Part shown: one piece after another, positions 1-5,575 of the stretch | How positions within the stretch are numbered: position 1 is the first letter of the stretch | How the letters are laid out: every line of letters starts with the position of its first letter | Assembly (NCBI GenBank): GCA_019894655.1 | Contig: JAGXNZ010000236.1 | Coordinates: 1 to 5,643, forward strand | Reading direction: 5' to 3' | Source of the DNA: Promethearchaeota archaeon | GTDB lineage: Archaea > Asgardarchaeota > Lokiarchaeia > Sigynarchaeales > SOKP01 | DNA: 5,643 nucleotides | Made by a program: the position numbers and the translations under genes | The notes under the pieces: generated by a model | Told to the model about the DNA's origin: nothing | Databases searched by the model: none | The model's input: the letters and a program-made list of their open reading frames with translations, nothing else

Positions 1-78
1 AAACAATTTTCTTGATAGCGGGGAAAGAAAAAGTAAGATTTTGCCCGATTACTATAATTAGAAATGCCAGAAAAATCC

Positions 79-100
79 CTTAAAATTCAAAAATTTTAAG
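79..100. repeat. 9-bp perfect inverted repeat (hairpin) upstream of rpsL
   Basis: CTTAAAATT (79-87) and AATTTTAAG (92-100) are perfect reverse complements around the 4-nt loop CAAA. The repeat lies between the first in-frame stops of the incoming sequence (TAG at 59-61 in one frame, TAA at 81-83 in another) and the rpsL promoter region. It could be a 3'-end hairpin of the upstream transcript or a protein-binding palindrome. It is all A/T apart from the terminal C/G pair, so chance is a real alternative. No long T-run follows on the + strand, which argues against a classic terminator. Confidence 0.35.
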
Positions 101-120
101 TTCTAAGGAAGATGTTAAGG

Positions 121-149
121 TATATCTCTATAAGGAATATTTTAAAAAA
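121..149 (+). promoter_or_regulatory. Candidate rpsL promoter (TATA-like boxes)
   Basis: No GGTG-type ribosome binding site precedes the rpsL ATG at 167. Three TATA-like stretches lie upstream: TATATCTC (121-128), CTATAAGG (128-135) and TATTTTAAA (139-147). Archaeal TATA boxes sit about 26 bp before the transcription start. The second would therefore give a leader of roughly 10 nt, and the third a nearly leaderless message. Short-leader transcription would explain the missing ribosome binding site. Which box is used cannot be decided by eye in such AT-rich DNA. Confidence 0.3.
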
Positions 150-166
150 GAATTAATTGAATTTTC

Positions 167-601
167 ATGGCTAAACCTAAAGGGCTCTATGCCGCAAGAC
201 AACTTAGAAATATTAGAAAGAAGCTTAGATGGAGTAAAACTAAATATAAAAGGAAAAAACTTAAGTTAAAACAGAAAGTTGACCCTATGGAAGGATCTCC
301 TCAGGCATTAGGTATCGTGCTTCAAAAAGTAGGGAGAGAAAGTAAACAACCTAACTCTGCTATTCGAAAGTGCGTTAGGGTTCAGCTAAAAAAGAATGGA
401 AAAACTATCACTGCTTTTCTTCCGGGAGATGGTGCTCTTAATTTCATTGAAGAACATGATAGAGTAGTTGTGGAAGGGATCGGGGGAGCGAAGGGTCGTG
501 CAGTAGGTGATCTTCCTGGCGTACGATGGCGCGTAGTTATGGTAAACGGTGTAAGCTTACAAGCGTTAATCTCCGGCAAGAAAGAAAAACCATTGAGATA
601 G
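167..601 (+). CDS. rpsL: 30S ribosomal protein uS12 (archaeal S12)
   Basis: This is the small-subunit protein uS12, which lines the decoding centre and helps monitor codon-anticodon pairing. The 144-residue product has the usual archaeal length and a very basic N-terminal arm (about residues 10-38, rich in Lys/Arg). The universal decoding loop [13 protein letters not shown] is at about 60-72. The PGDG turn followed by NFIEEHD is at 86-98, and the DLPGVRW loop at 115-121 contains the Asp that is methylthiolated in some bacteria. The protein ends in the archaeal GKKEKP tail. The ATG at 167 gives the expected MAKPKG start; no ribosome binding site is visible, so translation is probably from a short or absent leader. 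The stop is TAG, which shows amber is an ordinary stop in this genome. rpsG follows directly, so the two are almost certainly cotranscribed. Identification is secure. Confidence 0.97.
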   Translation: MAKPKGLYAARQLRNIRKKLRWSKTKYKRKKLKLKQKVDPMEGSPQALGIVLQKVGRESKQPNSAIRKCVRVQLKKNGKTITAFLPGDGALNFIEEHDRVVVEGIGGAKGRAVGDLPGVRWRVVMVNGVSLQALISGKKEKPLR

Positions 602-605
602 GTGG
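600..605 (+). promoter_or_regulatory. Ribosome binding site of rpsG that fixes its start
   Basis: AGGTGG overlaps the TAG stop of rpsL and lies 5 nt before ATG 611. It matches the GGTGAT class that pairs with the 16S 3' end. It supports ATG 611 over GTG 602, which lies inside the site itself. Confidence 0.7.
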
Positions 606-610
606 GAATT

Positions 611-1228
611 ATGAGTAAAGTGAAAAAAGATATTAAACTCTTTAATAAGTGGTCATTTAACGACATTGAAATTAAAGATTGGACTTTGGAAAAATATATT
701 AATCTGAGACCAGTTATAATTCCTCATACTGCGGGAAGACACGAACATAAACGCTTTTGGAAAACTTCCAAAATATCTGTTATTGAGCGTTTTGTAAACA
801 GATTATTAGCACCTGGTTTTATAGGTAGTAAAATTAAAGGACATAAAAGTTCATATAGTTCTGGCAAAAAAAGTAAACTCTTAAGGAACTTAGAAATTGC
901 TTTTACTTTATTAGAGTTAAATACGGGTCAAAACCCCATTCAAGTGCTAATTGACGCAATATGTAACTCAGCACCTAGAGAAGAAACGACACGTATTGCT
1001 ATGGGTGGAATTAGCTACGCATCTGCTGTAGACGTAGCGCCACAGCGTCGAGTAGATTTAGCAATCAAATATTTAGTTCAAGCAATTGGCTCAAGTTCTC
1101 ACTCAAACGAAAGAGCTTTTGCTGCGAATATCTCTAAGGAGATAGCATTAGCTTCTCAAGACTCTCAAGAATCTAAAGCGGTAAAAAGGAAAGAAGAGGT
1201 AGAAAGAATCGCCGTTTCCGCGAGATAA
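611..1228 (+). CDS. rpsG: 30S ribosomal protein uS7 (archaeal S7)
   Basis: uS7 nucleates assembly of the 30S head and contacts the E-site tRNA. Recognisable archaeal stretches are RPVIIPHTAGRHEHKRF (about 33-49), SVIERFVNRLL (56-66), NPIQVLIDAICNSAPREE (108-125), the hallmark VDVAPQRRVDLAIKYLVQ (140-157), and the basic C-terminal KRKEEVERIAVSAR. Length is 205 residues, normal for archaea. I chose ATG 611 rather than in-frame GTG 602 because AGGTGG (600-605) is then a well-placed ribosome binding site; it overlaps the rpsL stop, so the genes are translationally coupled. Cys118 and the surrounding helix look intact and nothing suggests decay. A second, broken copy of residues about 129-205 lies 470 bp downstream. 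No elongation factor gene follows, unlike the common archaeal rpsL-rpsG-EF2-EF1A order. Confidence 0.96.
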   Translation: MSKVKKDIKLFNKWSFNDIEIKDWTLEKYINLRPVIIPHTAGRHEHKRFWKTSKISVIERFVNRLLAPGFIGSKIKGHKSSYSSGKKSKLLRNLEIAFTLLELNTGQNPIQVLIDAICNSAPREETTRIAMGGISYASAVDVAPQRRVDLAIKYLVQAIGSSSHSNERAFAANISKEIALASQDSQESKAVKRKEEVERIAVSAR

Positions 1229-1230
1229 GA

Positions 1231-1273
1231 TTGGAATACTTCTCGAAATTATTTAAATTCCAAACTCTTTTTT
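1231..1273 (+). terminator. Hairpin plus T-run after rpsG
   Basis: TTGGAAT (1231-1237) and ATTCCAA (1257-1263) are perfect complements around a 19-nt loop. A TTTTTT run at 1268-1273 follows. The stem starts 2 nt after the rpsG stop. Archaeal termination depends mainly on T-rich tracts, so the T-run alone could end the rpsL-rpsG transcript. The hairpin also covers the 3' end of the decayed minus-strand frame, so its sequence need not have evolved as a terminator. Confidence 0.45.
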
Positions 1274-1651
1274 AACCCACTCTCGAGTTACTGGGTCATC
1301 AAAATCCTCATGAGTCATTTCAGCAAGGAGATTTACTTCAAAACAATTTTCGCAAAACTATTTTTCCAGCCAAGGCACCCATACAACATCTTGAGGGATT
1401 GGTCGATCTTGAGGATTAAATCCGTGTTTTTTAGCTTCCTGAAACGAGACACATGCAGCTCCAAGACCACATTGTAAAGTTGACCTATGAAATTGATGAT
1501 AGAGTGTGTTCCATTCTCTCCTCAATCCAAGGGCAGTTAAATTATTTAACTCCTCTTTTACGGCTAATTTCAGAATAGTTCTTAAATTCAGACTTAGCCG
1601 AAGTGACTAATGGATTTTCAATATGATTTTACGGATTTTCTTCGATTTCAT
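1253..1651 (-). pseudogene. Decayed or amber-interrupted minus-strand gene, unrecognised
   Basis: Reading the minus strand from an ATG at 1649-1651 to a TAA at 1253-1255 gives 133 codons broken only by two amber codons (plus-strand positions 1607-1609 and 1358-1360). The central 82-codon segment and the last 34 codons look like real protein. Examples are LGLRREWNTLYHQFH, CGLGAACVSFQEAKKHG, RPIPQDVVWVPWLEK, then after the amber FCENCFEVNLLAEM and DPVTREWVKKEFGI. The region is richer in G+C than the intergenic DNA that follows. A CxxC pair (CENC) sits just after the second amber codon, where a Trp (TGG to TAG) would fit. Near the upstream end a second frame (about 1540-1615) also reads as plausible protein, so a frameshift there is possible. 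I do not recognise the family. It overlaps nothing intact and is most simply the remnant of an inserted gene. Confidence 0.55.
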
Positions 1652-1696
1652 AAGAAGTGTTATATTTATATTATTATTGATATTTATATTTGGAAA

Positions 1697-1928
1697 ATAG
1701 CGATGGGTGGCATTTGTTATGCATCAACTGTAGATATATTGCCAAATGTCGAGTAAATTTAGCGATTAAATATTTAGTCCAATCAATTGCCTCAAGTTCT
1801 CATTCAAGCAAAGGACTTTTGCAGAAAATGTTTCAAAAGAGTTAGCACTAGCCGCTCAAGACAAAATTGAATCTAAAGCGATTAAAAGAAAAGACAAAAT
1901 TGAAAGGATAACAGGGTCTGCTCGTTAA
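1697..1928 (+). pseudogene. Frameshifted partial second copy of rpsG (uS7 C-terminal third)
   Basis: The + strand encodes, across at least two frameshifts, a match to residues about 129-205 of the intact uS7 upstream. The first segment reads IAMGGICYASTVDILP (from 1697). After a shift near 1745 it reads CRVNLAIKYLVQSIASSSHSS, and after another near 1815 it reads FAENVSKELALAAQD and SKAIKRKDKIERITGSAR, ending in TAA at 1926-1928. By eye about two-thirds of the residues are identical to the intact copy. Many changes are conservative (V/I, E/D, I/L) and many DNA differences are silent. That pattern suggests the fragment diverged while still under protein selection and only later broke. Nothing resembling the uS7 N-terminal two-thirds is visible before 1697. 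It cannot make a ribosomal protein. Origin by duplication, by horizontal transfer, or by displacement of a gene 3' end by an insertion are all possible. Confidence 0.9.
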
Positions 1929-1944
1929 AAATCTTTTGGAATCA

Positions 1945-1961
1945 TTTTTTCAATCCTTTTT
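1945..1961 (+). terminator. T-rich tract after the rpsG fragment
   Basis: TTTTTT (1945-1950) and TTTTT (1957-1961) follow the fragment's stop by about 17-30 nt. Such tracts are the main archaeal termination signal. The tract is preceded by TTGGAAT (1938-1944), the same heptamer that follows the intact rpsG stop, so part of the 3' untranslated region may have been copied with the fragment. Confidence 0.4.
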
Positions 1962-2194
1962 AATCATTTAACTTAGCAGTAATATTTCAAAAGTGTCTAA
2001 AATTTAATTTAATATTAGTAATACTCCTAATATGCTTTCGAAGCTAAAAAAAAATTGAAATTATTGATCGACATATCACCTATATATTACCTAATTATAT
2101 TTAGAGATTATAAAATTCCTAATTTTTATATATCTCCTAAGTATATTATTTAGTTAATCAGAATTAATGTTAATTATTACGACTTAGACTTGAA
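1962..2194 (+). promoter_or_regulatory. AT-rich control region upstream of the HTH/ATP-cone gene
   Basis: This region has no coding signal. It contains a perfect 7-bp inverted repeat, ATATTAG (2012-2018) and CTAATAT (2027-2033), with an 8-nt spacer. The pentamer CCTAA occurs four times (2026-2030, 2090-2094, 2118-2122, 2136-2140), each followed by A/T-rich sequence. TATA-like boxes are TTTTTATATAT (2124-2134) and TATATTATT (2142-2150); they would place transcription starts about 20-40 nt before the TTG at 2195. The repeats are candidate operators, possibly for the regulator encoded next to them, but at this A/T content short repeats arise easily. Confidence 0.35.
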
Positions 2195-4192
2195 TTGAAT
2201 TCCGACAAAAATCAAGATGTTTTAGAAAAACAACTTAAAACACTAGGTCAAAAAATAAGGATCGACATCTTAAAGAAATTAAGCCTAAGTCGTAATCCTT
2301 TACCTTATTCATCGCTACAGAAGGAAGTATTAGGCAGTAATCCAAATGCTGTTAATTTTTCATTTCATTTAAAAGCGTTAAAAAATAGCGTTTTAATAGA
2401 TTCTTCCGAAGACGGTTATATCCTAAGTACCGTAGGGAAACAGATTTTAAAAAATATCGTGTCAATCGAGCAAATCCTCAACGACAAGAATAAAAAAATT
2501 ATGATCAGAACCTCTAAGTATTCAAAAGAACCTTTTGATTCGAGGAAAATTCAAAAGTATCTAATTAAGGAAGGTCAAGTAGAGGTGCATTTAGCAAAAC
2601 AGATTGCTAATAAAGTTGAAGAACATTTATCAAAAACAAATATAGAATATTTAACAGCTCCTTTAATGAGGGAATATATAAACGGTATTCTATTGGAAAA
2701 TGGTCAAGAAGAGATTAGACATAGGTTGACTCGATTAGGTACTCCTCCTTATGAAGTTTCAAGATATTTTGATAACAATAGAATTAATCCCGAACAGTTT
2801 CTTTCTAAACTTGGATCAGAGGTTTCAGAGCAATTTTTATTGCTAAACTTGCTACCAAAGAATTTAGCAGATATGTATTTGTCTGGAGAACTAGTTTTAT
2901 TGAACTTAAATTACTGGAGCCTAAGGCCATTGGGCTTTTATATAGACTCAAATTCAATCGTGTCTTATCTTTCAAAACGGAAATTAGTAGATATTAATAA
3001 ATTAGAAAACCCAATTGAATTGATTAAGCTGTTTTATAATTTCTTTGGTGTTTTGGGCAAGATAGAGCCTTTCTTCTCTGAAGATATTCTGATAGGTAGT
3101 TTTTCTGACTTTTTATTCAAGAGTATTTATTCTAATGAAAATTCAAAAACTCTTATTAGTTTCCTAAATTCGGAGATTATTAATCATACAAATAGAATCT
3201 ATGACCAAAAGCCTCATCTCTCTTTAGATCTTTCTTCTTCAGAAGTGTTTGAAGATTTTAGCTCCTTGAATTTGCAAAACTCGTCTATCTCTTACTTTTT
3301 GGATAGATTATTTAACCAAATTGATCAAAATGATGGATTTACTTGTCCTCTGATTGTATTAGACCACTCTTTAATGCTTAATAATAAGTCTGAACATGAA
3401 TTCTTAAGGAAAACCATAAACTCACCTCATTGTAACGATATCATCTTCTCCTTAAAAAATAGCTTAAACTTACTAAATTCTACTTTAATAAATATGAATA
3501 AGGGTAATAACAAGGAAGAACCTAAAAGCGCTGTTGTTTTGGATAAGATATTAGTAAATTTACATAAAATTGCTGAGAATTCTAAGCAGAATGATTCTCT
3601 CTTTTTTGAAAATGTTCAAGAAAAGCTTAATTCAGTATTTGAAATTTTTGCTTATAAAAAAGATTTGATAAATAGAAAGTTATCTACTTCAAAAGAATGG
3701 AATAGAATTACCTCTGATTTCATTAAACCCGAATCCGTTAGTTGGGTAGATGACTCGTTAAAATCGGTTAGCTTTTTCGGATTAAACGAAGCCATAAAAA
3801 CACATTGCGGTATCGAGATCGATAGGATAGAAAACAGCGAATCGTTCGCTTACAATTTACTAAGGTTTATGAAAAATATTATTAACGAAATAAATCGTGA
3901 CAACAACGAAACCTTTATCCTTACTCAGCCACATAACGGCAGTTATCTTTCTAAACATTGTTGCAGTAGTACGGATGAATTAGGTAATTGTCTTAACAAA
4001 TATAGCATAAATATGATACGAAAAAATTCAAAATTAACATTGGAGAAACGAATTCAGATTTATAAAAATTTTGAAGGCATAATTGATGGAGGTAGTGTTT
4101 TTACATTTGATGTAAATAACAGGCCCATAAATGAATTAATTCCACTACTATCTCGATCAAAAGTAAATAAGTTTCAATTAAAAACAGAATAA
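2195..4192 (+). CDS. HTH, ATP-cone and inactive NrdD-like protein, putative nucleotide-responsive regulator
   Basis: The 665-residue product has three parts. Residues about 8-95 form an ArsR-like winged helix (LGQKIRIDILKKL, then FHLKALKNSVLI, then GYILSTVGKQIL). Residues about 101-190 form an ATP-cone (PFDSRKIQKYLIKEG, LAKQIANKVEEHL), closing with the archaeal NrdD-style TRLGTPPYEV. Residues about 200-660 follow class III ribonucleotide reductase: LADMYLSGELVLLNLNYWSLRP (222-244), GFTCPLIVLD (381-390), VVLDKILVNLHKIA (447-460), FFGLNEAI (527-534), FAYNLLRFMK (551-560) and DGGSVFTFDV (631-640). The CCRL active-site motif expected between about 400 and 446 is absent. The protein ends before the zinc and RVxGY glycyl-radical domain. 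It is therefore unlikely to reduce nucleotides. The inferred role is a transcription factor sensing ATP/dATP, functionally parallel to NrdR. TTG 2195 is the only standard start after the upstream in-frame stop. No radical-activase gene (nrdG) is in the window. Confidence 0.82.
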   Translation: MNSDKNQDVLEKQLKTLGQKIRIDILKKLSLSRNPLPYSSLQKEVLGSNPNAVNFSFHLKALKNSVLIDSSEDGYILSTVGKQILKNIVSIEQILNDKNKKIMIRTSKYSKEPFDSRKIQKYLIKEGQVEVHLAKQIANKVEEHLSKTNIEYLTAPLMREYINGILLENGQEEIRHRLTRLGTPPYEVSRYFDNNRINPEQFLSKLGSEVSEQFLLLNLLPKNLADMYLSGELVLLNLNYWSLRPLGFYIDSNSIVSYLSKRKLVDINKLENPIELIKLFYNFFGVLGKIEPFFSEDILIGSFSDFLFKSIYSNENSKTLISFLNSEIINHTNRIYDQKPHLSLDLSSSEVFEDFSSLNLQNSSISYFLDRLFNQIDQNDGFTCPLIVLDHSLMLNNKSEHEFLRKTINSPHCNDIIFSLKNSLNLLNSTLINMNKGNNKEEPKSAVVLDKILVNLHKIAENSKQNDSLFFENVQEKLNSVFEIFAYKKDLINRKLSTSKEWNRITSDFIKPESVSWVDDSLKSVSFFGLNEAIKTHCGIEIDRIENSESFAYNLLRFMKNIINEINRDNNETFILTQPHNGSYLSKHCCSSTDELGNCLNKYSINMIRKNSKLTLEKRIQIYKNFEGIIDGGSVFTFDVNNRPINELIPLLSRSKVNKFQLKTE

Positions 4193-4199
4193 TGAAAGA

Positions 4200-5123
4200 T
4201 TAGTCAGATAATAACTCCGCTAGGATTGCTTTTCTCATAGGTATTCCATAATAAGCTTGTTTGAAATAAATTGATTTAGGAGATTCATCGATTTCCGGTG
4301 AAATTTCTGTAATCCTTGGCAAAGGATGCATAATTTTTAAATCTTTTTTTGTTTCCTCCAAGTCCTTCCTCCCAAATACATAGAAATCTTTAACTCTTTC
4401 ATATTCTTCGATATCAACAAATCTTTCTTTCTGAATTCTCGTGATATAGAGAACATCTAAAATGCTTAAAATATCTCTATATTTTTCTATTTCTTTGTAT
4501 TTTACTTGTCGTTGTTGTAAGAAGTCTTTATCTCGTTTACGCAACATCAAATCTCTAGGACTAATAAAATAAATATTTGCGTCGTAATTTGAAAGCAATA
4601 TGGACAAAGAATGTACGGTCCTTCCATATTTCAAATCCCCCATTATTCCGATATTTAAATCGTCTAAACTATGACCCTCTTCAGTAATTGTTAATAAATC
4701 TAGTAATGCTTGGGTCGGGTGCTCACCACTTCCTGAACCGGCATTTATGATAGGAATTTTTGAGAATTTTGCTGCCAACCTGGCTGCTCCCTCTAAATTA
4801 TGTCTCATTACGATACCATCGCAGTAGTTTTCTACAGTACGAATTGTGTCAGCAATACTTTCTCCTTTTGTTGTCGAAGAAACATCACCAGTATGAAAAC
4901 CTATCACATTTCCACCTAAGCGATACATCGCAGATTCAAAACTTAAGCGGGTCCTAGTGGATGGTTCAAAAAATAGAGTAGCAAGAATCTTACCCTTTAA
5001 AATTTCTGCGTCCTTTTCGTTATGTATCATACTTTTAGCTTTTTTTAAGATAAAATCTATATTCTCTCGCGAAAAGTCTTTTGCGGATATAATCCCCTCT
5101 CTAAATTTCTCTTTAAAAGACAT
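4200..5123 (-). CDS. pyrB: Aspartate carbamoyltransferase, catalytic chain
   Basis: It condenses carbamoyl phosphate with L-aspartate to N-carbamoyl-aspartate, the first committed step of pyrimidine synthesis, as a cytoplasmic trimer. All signature sites are present in 307 residues, the normal length. They are FFEPSTRTRLSFE (51-63, carbamoyl-phosphate site with STRTR 55-59), the swinging-loop SSTTKGES (82-89, Lys86), EHPTQALLDL (134-143), MGDLKYGRTVHSL (161-173), YITR (226-229, aspartate-binding Arg) and MHPLPR (265-270). The KYGRTVHSL and HPLPR forms separate it from ornithine carbamoyltransferase. One small oddity is Ser130 in NAGSGSGEHPTQ, where the family usually has Asp. The ATG at 5121-5123 gives a normal N-terminus; no ribosome binding site is seen. 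The regulatory chain gene pyrI, often next to pyrB in archaea, is absent here: downstream lies the convergent 2195-4192 gene, 7 bp away. Confidence 0.96.
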   Translation of the reverse strand: MSFKEKFREGIISAKDFSRENIDFILKKAKSMIHNEKDAEILKGKILATLFFEPSTRTRLSFESAMYRLGGNVIGFHTGDVSSTTKGESIADTIRTVENYCDGIVMRHNLEGAARLAAKFSKIPIINAGSGSGEHPTQALLDLLTITEEGHSLDDLNIGIMGDLKYGRTVHSLSILLSNYDANIYFISPRDLMLRKRDKDFLQQRQVKYKEIEKYRDILSILDVLYITRIQKERFVDIEEYERVKDFYVFGRKDLEETKKDLKIMHPLPRITEISPEIDESPKSIYFKQAYYGIPMRKAILAELLSD

Positions 5124-5272
5124 AATTCAAAATGACAGTTTTAATAAAATTATGTAAATACCATTTAAATTATTTTTTATTAAATTTTGCTATTCCGATT
5201 AAGAAATAGCAGAACTAATAAAATTTAAAATTTATAAATAACTTATTAAGTTAAACTCTAAATTGAAGTTGT
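5124..5272. promoter_or_regulatory. Divergent pyrB / rpl44e control region
   Basis: This A/T-rich spacer separates two divergent genes, so it must hold promoters for both. Near its centre TTTTGCTATT (5185-5194) and AATAGCAGAA (5205-5214) form an inverted repeat with a 10-nt spacer and one T/G mismatch. It is a candidate operator placed where it could affect either gene. TTTAAA at 5164-5169 could be the minus-strand TATA-like element for pyrB, giving a leader of about 15-20 nt. Confidence 0.4.
5231..5240 (+). promoter_or_regulatory. TATA box of the rpl44e-rps27e operon
   Basis: TTTATAAATA closely matches the archaeal TATA consensus. Its centre predicts a transcription start near 5262, so the leader to the rpl44e start is about 10-20 nt. 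No GGTG-type ribosome binding site lies in that leader. Confidence 0.45.
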
Positions 5273-5281
5273 TTGAAAAAT

Positions 5282-5563
5282 TTGAAATATCCTAAAACCA
5301 TCAATAGATATTGTCCATCCTGTAGATCTCATACCCAGCACAGTGTTTCCCTTTATAAGAAAGGAAAAGAACGAATGCTCAATCACGGAAGAAGAAGATT
5401 AGAAAGAAAAAAAAAGGGTTACGGGTCTTTTCCAAAGGAAATCTTTCACAAGAACGCCAAAGTAAATAAACGATCATTACCCATATTAGAATGCTCAGAG
5501 TGTAATAAAAAGCATTATTCTAAATCATATAGAGTTAAAAAATTCGAACTTCAAGAAGTTTAA
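5282..5563 (+). CDS. rpl44e: 50S ribosomal protein eL42 (L44e), zinc-ribbon type
   Basis: eL42 is a small large-subunit protein near the E site, shared by archaea and eukaryotes but absent from bacteria. The product, about 93 residues from TTG 5282, has the family start MKYPKTINRYCPSC and then SHTQHSVSLYKKGKERM. A basic RRRLERKKKGYGSFPKE segment follows, and then the second zinc pair CSEC. The two CxxC knuckles (about residues 11/14 and 73/76) should bind one zinc. I chose TTG 5282 because family members begin MKxPKT; TTG 5273 would add MKN and cannot be excluded. Neither has a visible ribosome binding site. The gene ends 5 nt before the ribosome binding site-like GGTGAT preceding rps27e, the usual archaeal rpl44e-rps27e pair, so the two are surely cotranscribed. 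Confidence 0.95.
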   Translation: MKYPKTINRYCPSCRSHTQHSVSLYKKGKERMLNHGRRRLERKKKGYGSFPKEIFHKNAKVNKRSLPILECSECNKKHYSKSYRVKKFELQEV

Positions 5564-5564
5564 A

Positions 5565-5570
5565 GGTGAT
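5565..5570 (+). promoter_or_regulatory. Ribosome binding site of rps27e
   Basis: GGTGAT directly follows the rpl44e stop and is a full match to the core complementary to the archaeal 16S 3' end. Its spacing to ATA 5576 (5 nt) is close to that of rpsG here (about 5 nt), which is the main reason to place the start there rather than at ATT 5573 (2 nt). Confidence 0.6.
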
Positions 5571-5575
5571 ATATT

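Noticed and set aside
2..61. Open frame entering the window, reading FLDSGERKSKILPDYYN then TAG, as the tail of an upstream gene
   Set aside because: Nineteen codons are too few, another frame (3-83) is also open, and neither matches the end of NusA or eL30, the usual neighbours of rpsL. It may be real but cannot be supported.
602..610. GTG 602 as the rpsG start
   Set aside because: It falls inside the AGGTGG ribosome binding site, and ATG 611 gives the normal uS7 N-terminus.
382..666. 94-codon minus-strand frame
   Set aside because: It lies antisense to rpsL and the start of rpsG, which are secure. It is a shadow frame.
1229..1696. Insertion sequence or transposase relic
   Set aside because: No transposase motif, terminal inverted repeats or target duplication could be recognised. 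The minus-strand relic does not resemble TnpB or DDE families by eye.
1962..2194. CRISPR array or tandem repeat region
   Set aside because: The CCTAA copies are irregularly spaced (64, 28, 18 bp) and too short. No repeat-spacer structure exists.
2195..4192. Annotation as a functional anaerobic ribonucleoside-triphosphate reductase (nrdD)
   Set aside because: The CCRL motif and the whole C-terminal zinc/glycyl-radical domain are absent and no nrdG is nearby, so catalysis is not supported.
4760..4957. 65-codon plus-strand frame
   Set aside because: It is entirely antisense to pyrB, with composition reflecting the opposite strand. No start signal.
4957..5157. 66-codon plus-strand frame with a hydrophobic stretch
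   Set aside because: It is antisense to the N-terminal part of pyrB and runs into its promoter. The hydrophobic run is the complement of Lys/Glu-rich PyrB sequence.
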